Assembly: GCF_002646595.1 (NCBI RefSeq)
Contig: NZ_PDUD01000030.1
Location: forward strand, 62,001 to 126,000
Length of the DNA stretch: 64,000 nt
Direction of reading: 5' to 3'
DNA from: Flavilitoribacter nigricans DSM 23189 = NBRC 102662
GTDB lineage: Bacteria; Bacteroidota; Bacteroidia; Chitinophagales; Saprospiraceae
Numbering within the stretch: position 1 is the first letter of the stretch; each line of letters starts with the position of its first letter. Shown here piece by piece: positions 6,879 through 15,506 of this stretch. A program made the position numbers and the translations under genes. The notes beneath the pieces were generated by a model. It worked only from the letters and a program-made list of their open reading frames with translations. It had not been told where the DNA came from and ran no database searches.

Positions 6879-9764
6879 ATGAAAAACCCAAAACCGTACT
6901 GGTATATACTGCTGGCTATGCTCGTGACCGGATCGTTATCCGCCCAACAAACTGATCCCGATTCCGTTCGTATCGAGGGCTACTACCAACAACTCGGGCA
7001 GCACTGCTATACCAATCTCGACAGCACACTCCACTACCTGGACCTGCTGCTGGAAGAGACCCACGAGTTGGGCTGGACGGAAGAGGAATCCTACGCCTAC
7101 CTATGGGGCATCCTCTGTACCGGCTACCACGATCAGATCGATCTGAAATACGAATTCCTGTCGAACGCAGAACAACTGCTTACGGAAAAAGGCGCTGAAC
7201 TCACACCCGAGACCCAGGCAGCGATCGCCCTGGACCTGCGCATGCACTGGGGAGACTATTATATGGAAACGGGTGGTTACAACGGTGCCCTGGACATCTA
7301 CGAGAGCCTGGCTATGGCGCTGGAAGACAAAGCAGCGCTCAGTGACGAGGAATTCCAGCGCCTCGTGATTTCCTACCAGTATCTTGCGACCATCCACCGG
7401 CTTCGGGGAAGCTACAAAGAAGCGATCGACTATTCCTTCCGAGCGCTCAATTATGAGCGGCAATACTACGCATCCCGCGGCGAAGCGGAAGGAGACGAAA
7501 GTCTGGCCTACAGTCGGATCGCCAACGCCTACTGGCTGATGGGGGAACGGGCCCGCGCTTTGAGTTTTTATCGACCGGCTTTCCGCCGGGCCCGGGAGGC
7601 TTACCTTGCCGACCCCGCCGGGAAAAGCCGGGTACGCAAGCGCCTGATCAATATGGGCCAGGAACTGGGCCGCTATTACCGGGAATTGTCCCGGGCCGAC
7701 AGTGCACTGTATTTTTTGGATGCCGTCGCCCCCTATGCGCTGCCGGACGAACCGGTTTCCCAGGAAATAAGATTGGAAAAAGCCAAGGTCTGGCGTCAGA
7801 TGGGACAGTTTGCCAAAGCCCGAGATACGCTCCAGTTAGCCATTGCCAAACTGGAAGAAGGTACCCAAAACCGGGGCAATGATTTCCTGCTCGGTCAACT
7901 CTACAACGAAAAGGGAGATATCTATTCGGCCCGGCAGTCCTACGCCGAAGCCCTTAGGGCTTACCAACGGGCCCTGACTTTCCTAAGCGATGATTTCACC
8001 GCCGAAGATCCCGCACAGAATCCCCTGGTCACCGCCGGAACTGCTCCCCAGCAATTACTCTATACCCTGACGCAAAAGACCCGGATCCTACTTCATCACC
8101 CCCCGGAAAATACAGCAGACTGGCTGGCGGCAGCCTGGGTCACCGCCCAAACCGGTATGCAACTGGTGGACAGTATCAAGTTGAGTTACACCTCAGATTA
8201 CGACAAGCAGTATCTGCTCGAAGACAGTTATCAATTGTACGAACTGGCGCTGGAGATTATCCACCGGCAGGGGAGCGATCGGGCCGAAGCGGCATTCAAG
8301 GTCATGGAAAGCAGTAAGGCCGTAGCCCTCTACGCCGCCGTACGCGATCTGCACGCCCGCAACTACGCGAAAGTACCGGAACGGGAGTTGGAAAAGGTGC
8401 GCCGGCTCCAGTACCAGTTGGCGAGGATCGACGCGCAACTGGATCAGGCCACTACGGAAGAACAACAGATCACCCGGCGGGAAAAGAAGCTGGCGATCAA
8501 GCAGGAATACGACGCCCTGATCCGTTCTTTTGAGCAGAAATATCCGGATTATTACCGCCTCAAATACGATCAAAGTATCGTTGATCTGCAGGATATCGAC
8601 CTGTCCGACGATCAGCTTTTGGTCGAGTATTTTGTTGGCGACCAGCATCTGTATGCATTCGTTTATGCAAGCGGCAGCGTTCTCCGGCTTTTACAACTGC
8701 CCTGGAATGCCGACCTGCAACAATGGGCGGCAGAATTGAAAAACGATATTTACCGTCAGAACGATCAGGCTTTTGCCGAAAAGTCATTCGCCCTGTACGA
8801 AGCGCTACTGGCACCGATATTGGCCGATGCGGATGATCTCCGCCGGATCCTTATTATTCCCGATGGCGTACTCGGTTACCTGCCTTTTGATATTCTTCTC
8901 ACCGAAGCGGTAGCGCCTTCCTCATCTACTAATTTCCGGGATTATCCGTTCCTGGTTCGTCAACTGGCCGTCAGTCAGAATTTTTCCCTCAGCATGCTCC
9001 GAGAGATGCAGATCAAACCGAAAAACGACACCGATGAAGTACTGGCCTTTGCCCCGAGTTTTTCCGGCAGCAACGCCATTGCCGAACGCAGCGACCGGGC
9101 GGTACTGGGCGAATTGCTGTTCAATGAGGAAGAAGCAGCAGCGGTGCTGCAATCTTTTGAAGGTCGTCTGGTCGCCGACCGACAGGCCACCAAAGATGAG
9201 TTCCTGGCGCTGGCCTCCCGCTACCGGATCTACCACATTGCTTCGCACGCCGTTGTAGACGATGCGGCTCCGAATAACTCGTACATCGCCTTTGCATCGC
9301 CACCGGATAGCAGTGCCGGCTTTTCCCGGCTGTACAGCTACGAGATCCTGGCCCAGTCCTTTCCGGCCGATCTGGTGGTACTGAGCGCCTGTGAAACCGG
9401 TGTGGGTAAAGTGGTGAGAGGAGAAGGGATCATGAGTCTGGCCCGCGCCTTCAGCTACGCGGGAGCCCGTAGCCTGGTCACCTCCCTCTGGAATATCAAT
9501 GACCAGTCCGGCCAGCAGTTGATGGCGGAATTCTACCGGCAACTAAGTGCCGGGTTGCCGAAGGACGAAGCGCTTCGTCAGGCCAAGCTGAGTTATCTGG
9601 AAAATGCCCCGGACAATGCCCGTACCCACCCCAAATACTGGGCGGCCTTTATCCCTACCGGCAATATGGAATCGCTCAGTGCGGAATGGCGCTGGCAGTG
9701 GGTAATGCTCGGGCTGGTAGTGGCCGGTTTCTTCTATTTCTTCTTACTGAAAAAAAGAAATTGA
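6879..9764 (+). CDS. TPR-CHAT caspase-like protease, C-terminally membrane-anchored
   Basis: 961 aa from the ATG at 6879, which gives a clean signal peptide (ends SLSAQQ). The frame is open upstream to 6780, but those 33 residues hide the signal. Residues about 30-450 are TPR-like helical repeats, with YKEAIDYSFRALNYE and YAEALRAYQRALTF as recognisable units. A coiled region follows, then the CHAT domain (about 600-930) with the catalytic pair His790 (in YHIASHA) and Cys838 (in LSACETG). A transmembrane segment (about 941-956) ends in KKRN, so the enzyme would face the periplasm anchored in the inner membrane. CHAT proteases cleave protein partners, often after TPR-mediated recognition. The substrate here is unknown. 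Confidence 0.9.
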   Translation: MKNPKPYWYILLAMLVTGSLSAQQTDPDSVRIEGYYQQLGQHCYTNLDSTLHYLDLLLEETHELGWTEEESYAYLWGILCTGYHDQIDLKYEFLSNAEQLLTEKGAELTPETQAAIALDLRMHWGDYYMETGGYNGALDIYESLAMALEDKAALSDEEFQRLVISYQYLATIHRLRGSYKEAIDYSFRALNYERQYYASRGEAEGDESLAYSRIANAYWLMGERARALSFYRPAFRRAREAYLADPAGKSRVRKRLINMGQELGRYYRELSRADSALYFLDAVAPYALPDEPVSQEIRLEKAKVWRQMGQFAKARDTLQLAIAKLEEGTQNRGNDFLLGQLYNEKGDIYSARQSYAEALRAYQRALTFLSDDFTAEDPAQNPLVTAGTAPQQLLYTLTQKTRILLHHPPENTADWLAAAWVTAQTGMQLVDSIKLSYTSDYDKQYLLEDSYQLYELALEIIHRQGSDRAEAAFKVMESSKAVALYAAVRDLHARNYAKVPERELEKVRRLQYQLARIDAQLDQATTEEQQITRREKKLAIKQEYDALIRSFEQKYPDYYRLKYDQSIVDLQDIDLSDDQLLVEYFVGDQHLYAFVYASGSVLRLLQLPWNADLQQWAAELKNDIYRQNDQAFAEKSFALYEALLAPILADADDLRRILIIPDGVLGYLPFDILLTEAVAPSSSTNFRDYPFLVRQLAVSQNFSLSMLREMQIKPKNDTDEVLAFAPSFSGSNAIAERSDRAVLGELLFNEEEAAAVLQSFEGRLVADRQATKDEFLALASRYRIYHIASHAVVDDAAPNNSYIAFASPPDSSAGFSRLYSYEILAQSFPADLVVLSACETGVGKVVRGEGIMSLARAFSYAGARSLVTSLWNINDQSGQQLMAEFYRQLSAGLPKDEALRQAKLSYLENAPDNARTHPKYWAAFIPTGNMESLSAEWRWQWVMLGLVVAGFFYFFLLKKRN

Positions 9765-9784
9765 CCGTCCGTACCTCTTATCAT

Positions 9785-10741
9785 CTAATAAACTGACTCT
9801 ACGATTTGCCGGATCGTATCCGAATCCCCCATGGTGTAATAATGCAGGCAGGGCACCCCGGCTTCCTTCAGTTCTTTTGATTGCTGGATGGACCATTCAA
9901 TACCGACCTGACGACGGGCTTCCGCATTTTTGGCCTGCTCGAGTGCCTTTACCAGATCAGTCGGCAGATCGATGTGGAACAGACGGGGTAGGGAGTTGAG
10001 CTGATACAGCTTGGTGATCGGCTTCAGCCCGGGCACGATAGGTACGTCGATACCGATATCGCGGCAGGCCTTGACGTATTCAAAATACTTCTTGTTGTCG
10101 AAGAACATCTGGGTAACGATGTAATTCGCCCCCGCATCGATCTTGGCTTTGGTGAATTCCAGATCCGTACCCATATTCGGAGCTTCGAAATGCTTCTCCG
10201 GATAACCGGCGATCCCGATGCAGAAATCGGTCGGCTCTCCATTTTCAATGTTCGTGTCAAGATATTTCCCCCCATTGATCTCCTTGATCTGCCGGATCAG
10301 ATCAATGGCGTAGGAATGTCCGCCCTCCTCTGGGATGAAGCGCCCCTCAAATTTGCGGGCATCACCCCGCAGGGCCAACACATTCTTTATATTGAGGAAG
10401 TTGAGATCGATCAGCGCGTTTTCCGTATCTTCCAGAGTAAAACCGCCGCAGATCAGATGCGGGACGGCATCTACTCCGTAGCGGTGCATGATCGCCGCAC
10501 AGATCCCGACCGTTCCCGGCCGTTTGCGAATGGCCGTTTTTTCGTAATAACCGCTGGATCGCTTTTTATAGATGAACTCTTCCCGGTGGTACGTGACATC
10601 AATAAAAGGCGGTTTGAACTCCATCAGGGGATCAAGGGTATTGAAAATGGCTTGCATGCTACCTCCTTTAAGCGGGGGTAACACCTCAAATGAGATCAAT
10701 GTCTGACCGTTAGCCTTTTCAAAATATTCAGTGACTTTCAT
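9785..10741 (-). CDS. metF: Methylenetetrahydrofolate reductase
   Basis: 318 aa, the usual bacterial MetF length. It reduces 5,10-methylene- to 5-methyl-tetrahydrofolate with FAD and NAD(P)H, supplying methyl groups for methionine. Supporting motifs are SFEVLPP near the N-terminus (Glu19 is the expected acid), FIDVTYH, HLICGGFT, NVLALRGD, CIGIAGYPEKH, IVTQMFFD and IVPGLKPI, in the order expected for the beta8/alpha8 barrel. It is convergent with the CHAT gene, with only 20 bases between the stops, and divergent from the GNAT gene. A TACCTTTG box upstream suggests its own promoter. Function is confident. Confidence 0.97.
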   Translation of the reverse strand: MKVTEYFEKANGQTLISFEVLPPLKGGSMQAIFNTLDPLMEFKPPFIDVTYHREEFIYKKRSSGYYEKTAIRKRPGTVGICAAIMHRYGVDAVPHLICGGFTLEDTENALIDLNFLNIKNVLALRGDARKFEGRFIPEEGGHSYAIDLIRQIKEINGGKYLDTNIENGEPTDFCIGIAGYPEKHFEAPNMGTDLEFTKAKIDAGANYIVTQMFFDNKKYFEYVKACRDIGIDVPIVPGLKPITKLYQLNSLPRLFHIDLPTDLVKALEQAKNAEARRQVGIEWSIQQSKELKEAGVPCLHYYTMGDSDTIRQIVESVY

Positions 10742-10767
10742 GTACGGATTTTTGCTAGCTTTGGCGG

Positions 10768-10775
10768 CAAAGGTA
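10768..10775 (-). promoter_or_regulatory. Candidate -7 promoter box of metF
   Basis: On the minus strand this reads TACCTTTG, matching the Bacteroidota -7 consensus TAnnTTTG, 26 bases before the metF start. No convincing -33 TTG was found at the right distance. Confidence 0.45.
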
Positions 10776-10818
10776 GAGATTTAGGTATATCGATTTTTAA
10801 TCCGAAGGTAAAATTATC

Positions 10819-11361
10819 ATGTTTCCAATAAAAACTCCCCGGCTCCGACTCATCCCTCTAAACGCCGCCATGCTGAAGGCGCTCGGCAACGGGCGGGATC
10901 AACTGGAAGAAATTTTGGGGCTACAACCGTCAGGTCTGCAGATAAGTTCCGGCATGGAAGAAGAAATAGCGGAGGCGCTGGAATTCTGGCAGAATTTTAC
11001 CCGGGAGCACCCCGAAGATTTTTATTGGGGAACCAACTGGGAGATCGTGCTGGATGAGGAAAATCGAACGATCGGAGGGATCGGAATGGGCGGACCGCCC
11101 AATAGCCACGGGCAGGTGACCGTCGGCTACCATATTGATGTAAGGGAGCACCGGCAGGGTTTTGGGACGGAAGCGCTGGCGGGATTACGCGACTGGGCCC
11201 TGCAACAAGATGGATGTACCAGTATGGTCGCTTTTACCCCCGTTGATAATCTCCCGTCCCAAAAAGTACTGACCAATTGCGGGTTCGAGCTGGTCGAACA
11301 GGTTGAGGAAGCCGGTATGGATTGTTATTTCTGGCGTTACGAAGCCTCCGCTACCGGCTGA
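10819..11361 (+). CDS. GNAT N-acetyltransferase (RimJ/RimL-like)
   Basis: 180 aa. It has the RimJ/RimL layout: TPRLRLIPL at the N-terminus, IGGIGMGGPPN in the central sheet, then VTVGYHIDVREHRQGFGTEAL, where RQGFGT is the acetyl-CoA pyrophosphate loop (Q/R-x-x-G-x-G/A). NLPSQKVLTNCGF, the Asn/S-x-x-V-x-x-x-x-GF element, completes the fold. The enzyme transfers acetyl from acetyl-CoA to an amine, either protein N-termini or small molecules; the substrate cannot be read from the sequence. Its 3' end overlaps the convergent HMA gene by 25 bases. Confidence 0.88.
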   Translation: MFPIKTPRLRLIPLNAAMLKALGNGRDQLEEILGLQPSGLQISSGMEEEIAEALEFWQNFTREHPEDFYWGTNWEIVLDEENRTIGGIGMGGPPNSHGQVTVGYHIDVREHRQGFGTEALAGLRDWALQQDGCTSMVAFTPVDNLPSQKVLTNCGFELVEQVEEAGMDCYFWRYEASATG

Positions 11362-11555
11362 ATATCGAAACCGGCATCTTCAACGGCATCGATGACTTCC
11401 TTAGGGGTCACCTGACCTTTCACCGTCAGTATCTTATCCGGATTTGCCGTATCAACTTCCCAGTGATCAATCCCTTTTACGTCCTCGATAAAACCGGTTA
11501 CCGAGCGAATACAACTGCCACAATTTATATTAGTCTTAAACTTCAGCGTTTCCAT
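11337..11555 (-). CDS. HMA-domain metal-binding protein (copper-chaperone-like)
   Basis: 72 aa. A single heavy-metal-associated ferredoxin-like domain, with the metal site NCGSC (Cys12 and Cys15) and the usual beta-alpha-beta-beta-alpha-beta layout ending in IDAVEDAGFDI. The usual M-x-C-x-x-C begins with Asn here, not His or Met. Such proteins carry Cu(I) or bind other soft metals in the cytoplasm. The gene starts 73 bases from a divergent TonB receptor, so both could share a control region, perhaps for metal uptake. Its 3' end runs 25 bases into the convergent GNAT gene. Confidence 0.9.
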   Translation of the reverse strand: METLKFKTNINCGSCIRSVTGFIEDVKGIDHWEVDTANPDKILTVKGQVTPKEVIDAVEDAGFDIQPVAEAS

Positions 11556-11628
11556 TTCAATTTAATTTACTGTAGAACACCGTACAACAAATATTGGTTG
11601 TCGGGAAACAACTTACGATCCTAAAATT

Positions 11629-13956
11629 ATGATGAAGATCATCTACCCGCTGGCATTCTTACTGTCTTTTACCCACTTTTCCCTGGCCCAGCAAGCGGAT
11701 CAGGTTTACGGAAAGATACTAACCGAAGAAGGCGCCCCCCTCATCGGCGCTACGGTGGTGAATATCCGCACGGCTGCGGGTTCGGTATCCGACCCGGAAG
11801 GTAGTTTTTCCGTAGATGCGACCCGGGGAGATACGCTTCGATTTTCCTTCCTCGGCTACTCCGGCTACGATCTGGTCTGGCAGCCGGAAATGGACCTTCC
11901 TTTGCGCATCCGGCTCAGTGCCACGCCGACGCTGCTGGATGTTGATTTCGAGGTACAGGGAGCGCGCATCCCGGTAGAAGCCAATACGCCGGCGCCCATC
12001 ATGACGCTTCACCCGGAAGACCTTTTGCGGGATGACCGCACCTCCATCCGACCGGCGCTCAACCGAGTACCGGGAGTACTCATGCACAGCGGAGCGCTCA
12101 ATACCAATCGCATCACCATTCGCGGCATCGGTAACCGTTCGCCGTTCTCCACCGCCAAGATCCGGGCCTATTTCAACGATATTCCCCTCACGAACGGAGT
12201 GGGTGAGACGACTCTGGAAGATATTGACCTGAGCCTGGTGGACGAAGTGAGCATCTGGAAAGGCCCGACGGCCAGTACCTACGGCGCGGGCCTGGGCGGC
12301 ATGATCCACCTGAAATCCAGCCCGGATTATGCGGCTACCGGCATTCGGGGACAGGTGGAAGGCACCTACGGATCGTTCGGTACCCGAAGGCTGGCCGCAG
12401 GTCTACAGTTTACCCCCGACAATCCCCAAAGCGAAACCAAGTGGAACGCTAAGTTACACTACCACAACATGCACAGCGACGGTTACCGGGCAAACGGCCA
12501 GTACGACCGGCAGGGCCTCGCCTTTCTCGCCAATCACCAGACCCGGCGGGAGAACACCACCACATTGCTGGTTAATTACATCGACCTGAAAGCCTTTATT
12601 CCCAGTTCGCTCAACCGGGACGATTACCTGAACGAACCGACCAAAGCGGCATTCACCTGGGCGCAGGTGATGGGTTTTGAAGATTCCCAAAAACTCATCG
12701 TCGGTGTGTCGCACAAACACCATCTGGTACGCAACGGCAATGAGGAGTCCGTGCTGGAAAATACCAGCAGCGTATTCGGTACCTGGTACGAAAATTACGA
12801 AAGCCGACCCTTCAACATTCTTTCGGAAAAAAATGAAGCCGTAGGTGGAAGAACGCGTTTCGTTTTTCACCCATCGGCCAATCCGGCTTTTTCGCTCCAG
12901 GCCGGTGCCGAACTCTTTGTCGAAAATTACGACTGGCAGACCTATCGAACCGACGGTGGCCGCCAGGATACCCTGCTGAGCGACAATACCGAACTGCGTA
13001 CTTACTACAATCTTTTTCTGGAATCACACCTGCAACTGGGCAGTCGTTTTCGGATTGCCGCCGGCGTCAATGTGAATCAGACGCGTTATGAACTCACCGA
13101 CCGTTTTTTGGTGGATAACATTGACATCAGCGGAGATTATCGCTTTGCGAACATCATTTCTCCGCGGCTGGGATTGCTTTACCGCCTCCCCCGGGAACTC
13201 AATCTGTTCGGAAATATCAGCCATGGATTCGCCCAACCGACGCTGGAAGAGACCCTCACACCGGAAGGAAGCATCAATCCCGAGATCCAACCGGAAAAAG
13301 GCTGGAACTTTGAACTGGGCCTGCGCCGGAACAGTCCGGCTTACCGACTGAACTTCGAAATAACTGCCTACAGCATGCCGGTCCGGGACCTGTTGGTGGC
13401 CCGTCGTACGGCCCTCGATCAGTACGTGGGCATCAATGCTGGAAAAACCCTGCACCAGGGAGTGGAGGCTTACGTTCAGTACAAGTTATCCGATCCTTTC
13501 TCCGTGTTCGCTAATTACACTTATGCCCATTACCGGTTCCAGACTTTTGTGGATGGAGAGAACGACTATTCCGGCAACGAGCTGACCGGTACGCCGCCGC
13601 ACCTGTTTAACATCGGACTGGATTACAATCCTTCCGGTGAAGGTTTTTACAGCCACCTCAACTACGGTTTTGTGGACGCCATGCCGATCCGGGACGATAA
13701 TACCGCCTATTCCGAAGCCTACGGCACGATGAACCTTAAACTAGGTTACAAAAAAACTGTTGGTATGAAGGCACAACACCCGGTACAGCTCAATCTATTT
13801 GGTGGGATCAATAACCTGCTGGATGAAAAATACGCCGCAATGATCCAGGTAAATGCAGGATCTTTCGGCGGTGCTGCTCCGCGTTACTACTATCCCGGAT
13901 TGCCACGGAATTTTTATATCGGCCTGCGGCTTTCGCTGGGCGATAAGAAACCGTAA
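11629..13956 (+). CDS. TonB-dependent outer-membrane receptor
   Basis: 775 aa. A signal peptide (ends SLAQ) is followed by a carboxypeptidase-like regulatory domain (about 25-110; GAPLIGATVV and SVSDPEGSFSV are typical). The plug domain carries ALNRVPGVLMHSG, ITIRGIGNRS and VSIWKGPTASTYGAGLGG, and the rest is a 22-strand-type barrel ending NFYIGLRLSLG. These receptors import scarce ligands with energy from TonB-ExbBD. No SusD partner follows, so it is not a glycan PUL pair. The divergent HMA gene next door suggests a metal or metallophore ligand, but that is inference. The ATG at 11629 is followed by a second Met codon, and either could start. Confidence 0.93.
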   Translation: MMKIIYPLAFLLSFTHFSLAQQADQVYGKILTEEGAPLIGATVVNIRTAAGSVSDPEGSFSVDATRGDTLRFSFLGYSGYDLVWQPEMDLPLRIRLSATPTLLDVDFEVQGARIPVEANTPAPIMTLHPEDLLRDDRTSIRPALNRVPGVLMHSGALNTNRITIRGIGNRSPFSTAKIRAYFNDIPLTNGVGETTLEDIDLSLVDEVSIWKGPTASTYGAGLGGMIHLKSSPDYAATGIRGQVEGTYGSFGTRRLAAGLQFTPDNPQSETKWNAKLHYHNMHSDGYRANGQYDRQGLAFLANHQTRRENTTTLLVNYIDLKAFIPSSLNRDDYLNEPTKAAFTWAQVMGFEDSQKLIVGVSHKHHLVRNGNEESVLENTSSVFGTWYENYESRPFNILSEKNEAVGGRTRFVFHPSANPAFSLQAGAELFVENYDWQTYRTDGGRQDTLLSDNTELRTYYNLFLESHLQLGSRFRIAAGVNVNQTRYELTDRFLVDNIDISGDYRFANIISPRLGLLYRLPRELNLFGNISHGFAQPTLEETLTPEGSINPEIQPEKGWNFELGLRRNSPAYRLNFEITAYSMPVRDLLVARRTALDQYVGINAGKTLHQGVEAYVQYKLSDPFSVFANYTYAHYRFQTFVDGENDYSGNELTGTPPHLFNIGLDYNPSGEGFYSHLNYGFVDAMPIRDDNTAYSEAYGTMNLKLGYKKTVGMKAQHPVQLNLFGGINNLLDEKYAAMIQVNAGSFGGAAPRYYYPGLPRNFYIGLRLSLGDKKP

Positions 13957-13993
13957 TACCGGCAGCACACGCTTAAAATTTGAAGAAGATTAT

Positions 13994-14893
13994 ATGGATA
14001 TTCGATTCGTCCCCAGAGCAGAAATTGACAAGGTTAAATTCAATAGTTGTATTCACTACGCCACCAACGGTAATATATTCGGATACATCTGGTTTCTGGA
14101 TTATGTCGCCAAGGACTGGGATGCCCTGGTGGAGGGCGATTACGAATCGGTATTTCCGCTGGTGTGGCGTGAAGATGTCTTCGGCCGGAAGGAATTATAT
14201 CAGCCCGATCTGATGCGGGAACTGGGGATCTATTCCATCCACGTGCTGTCCACCAAAAGGCTGCGGGCCTTCCTGGAAGCCATCCCTTCTGAATACCGCC
14301 GGATGGACATTCACCTCAACGAGCAAAATAAACTTCCGGCAGATTCGCCTTTCAAGGTTGAAGAAATTCCCAATTATCAGATGTTGCTGACCGACAGCTA
14401 CGAGAAAATGAGCGCCGGTTTTGCTCCCGAAATGCAGGAAAAACTAAAACAGGCGGAGGAAGAAGATCTCTTACCCACCACCAGCCTGAAACCGGAGCAG
14501 GTCGCCGAGATGTACCGGAAACACACCACCGATCGCCACCGGGTGGATCAGAATTTTCACGCACTGCAGCGTATCATGTACAATGCACTGCATCGGGGTT
14601 GGGGATTTGCCTCCGGCGTGCAGACGCGGGAAGGCGAATTGCTGGCCAGCAACTTCTACCTCTACAGCCACAAAAAGGTGATCAGTCTGGTGCCCATGCA
14701 ATCCCCGGAAGGCAGCTCCCGGGCCGCGCTGCCCTATCTGTTTGACATCTTACTGCGCTCCCACGCCGGGCGACCACTCATACTGGATTTTAACGCCCAG
14801 GGAACGGGTGATCTGGCCCGGCAATTCGGTGCCACAGAAACCGCTTATTACCGGGTGCAGAGTGGAAATTCTGCCTGGTGGAAATTCTGGTAG
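13994..14893 (+). CDS. FemAB/GNAT-like acyltransferase family protein
   Basis: 299 aa from the ATG at 13994, 37 bases after the TonB receptor. The open frame upstream of this start overlaps the receptor gene and is not credible. The layout resembles a double-GNAT (FemAB / acetyltransferase-6 type) protein: N-terminal FNSCIHYATNGNIFGYIWFLD, then PLVWRED and a C-terminal half with GWGFASGVQTREGELLASNFYL and PLILDFNAQGTGDLARQFGA, a typical end of such folds. Members add amino acids or acyl groups to peptidoglycan or lipids. No substrate can be assigned, and the fold call rests on pattern only. Confidence 0.68.
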   Translation: MDIRFVPRAEIDKVKFNSCIHYATNGNIFGYIWFLDYVAKDWDALVEGDYESVFPLVWREDVFGRKELYQPDLMRELGIYSIHVLSTKRLRAFLEAIPSEYRRMDIHLNEQNKLPADSPFKVEEIPNYQMLLTDSYEKMSAGFAPEMQEKLKQAEEEDLLPTTSLKPEQVAEMYRKHTTDRHRVDQNFHALQRIMYNALHRGWGFASGVQTREGELLASNFYLYSHKKVISLVPMQSPEGSSRAALPYLFDILLRSHAGRPLILDFNAQGTGDLARQFGATETAYYRVQSGNSAWWKFW

Positions 14894-15032
14894 GCTATCC
14901 CATATAACTCCTCTAATCCGCAGAAAATGACTCTTGCCGTCCTCCTTCAGGTAATTTTCATTTCAGGGAACTAACTCCGTCCGCACAGAGTTTTGTATCT
15001 CTGTACTGCAAACTTTTCAACCGTTTCCAACT

Positions 15033-15506
15033 ATGAATTTAAGCGAAAAACTGGCCAAACACGTCCGCGGGGTCCACTTCGGAGGGAACTGGTCCGATTC
15101 CAATCTCAAGGATCAGTTGTCCGACGTTAGCTGGCAGCAGGCTAATCAAAAAATTGGTGATCTGAATACCATACTGGCGCTGACTTACCACATCAACTAC
15201 TACGTAGGCGGGGTTTTGCAGGTACTGCGCGGTAGCCCGTTGGATATTCGCGATAAATTCAGTTTCGACCACTCCGCGATCACCTCGGCGGAAGACTGGC
15301 AAAACCTGCTGGAAAAGATGCTGCAGGAAGGGGAAGAGTTTGCCGCCGCGATCGAGCAATTGCCCGACGCCAAACTCGAAGAAGCCTTTGTGGACGAAAA
15401 ATATGGTACCTACCACAGCAATCTCATCGGTATCATTGAACACACCCATTATCACCTGGGGCAGATCGCATTGATCAAAAAGATGGTACAGGCCGATGAA
15501 AAGTAA
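15033..15506 (+). CDS. DinB-fold protein (DUF1572-like)
   Basis: 157 aa, helical. It matches the DinB/YfiT four-helix-bundle family: early LTYHINYYVGGVLQVL and late IIEHTHYHLGQIALIK place His residues where the family binds a metal ion. Some relatives are thiol-dependent transferases (bacillithiol or mycothiol S-transferases), but most are of unknown function. It overlaps the start of the methyltransferase-fusion gene by 11 bases, so the two are translationally coupled and probably act together. No signal peptide; cytoplasmic. Confidence 0.82.
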   Translation: MNLSEKLAKHVRGVHFGGNWSDSNLKDQLSDVSWQQANQKIGDLNTILALTYHINYYVGGVLQVLRGSPLDIRDKFSFDHSAITSAEDWQNLLEKMLQEGEEFAAAIEQLPDAKLEEAFVDEKYGTYHSNLIGIIEHTHYHLGQIALIKKMVQADEK

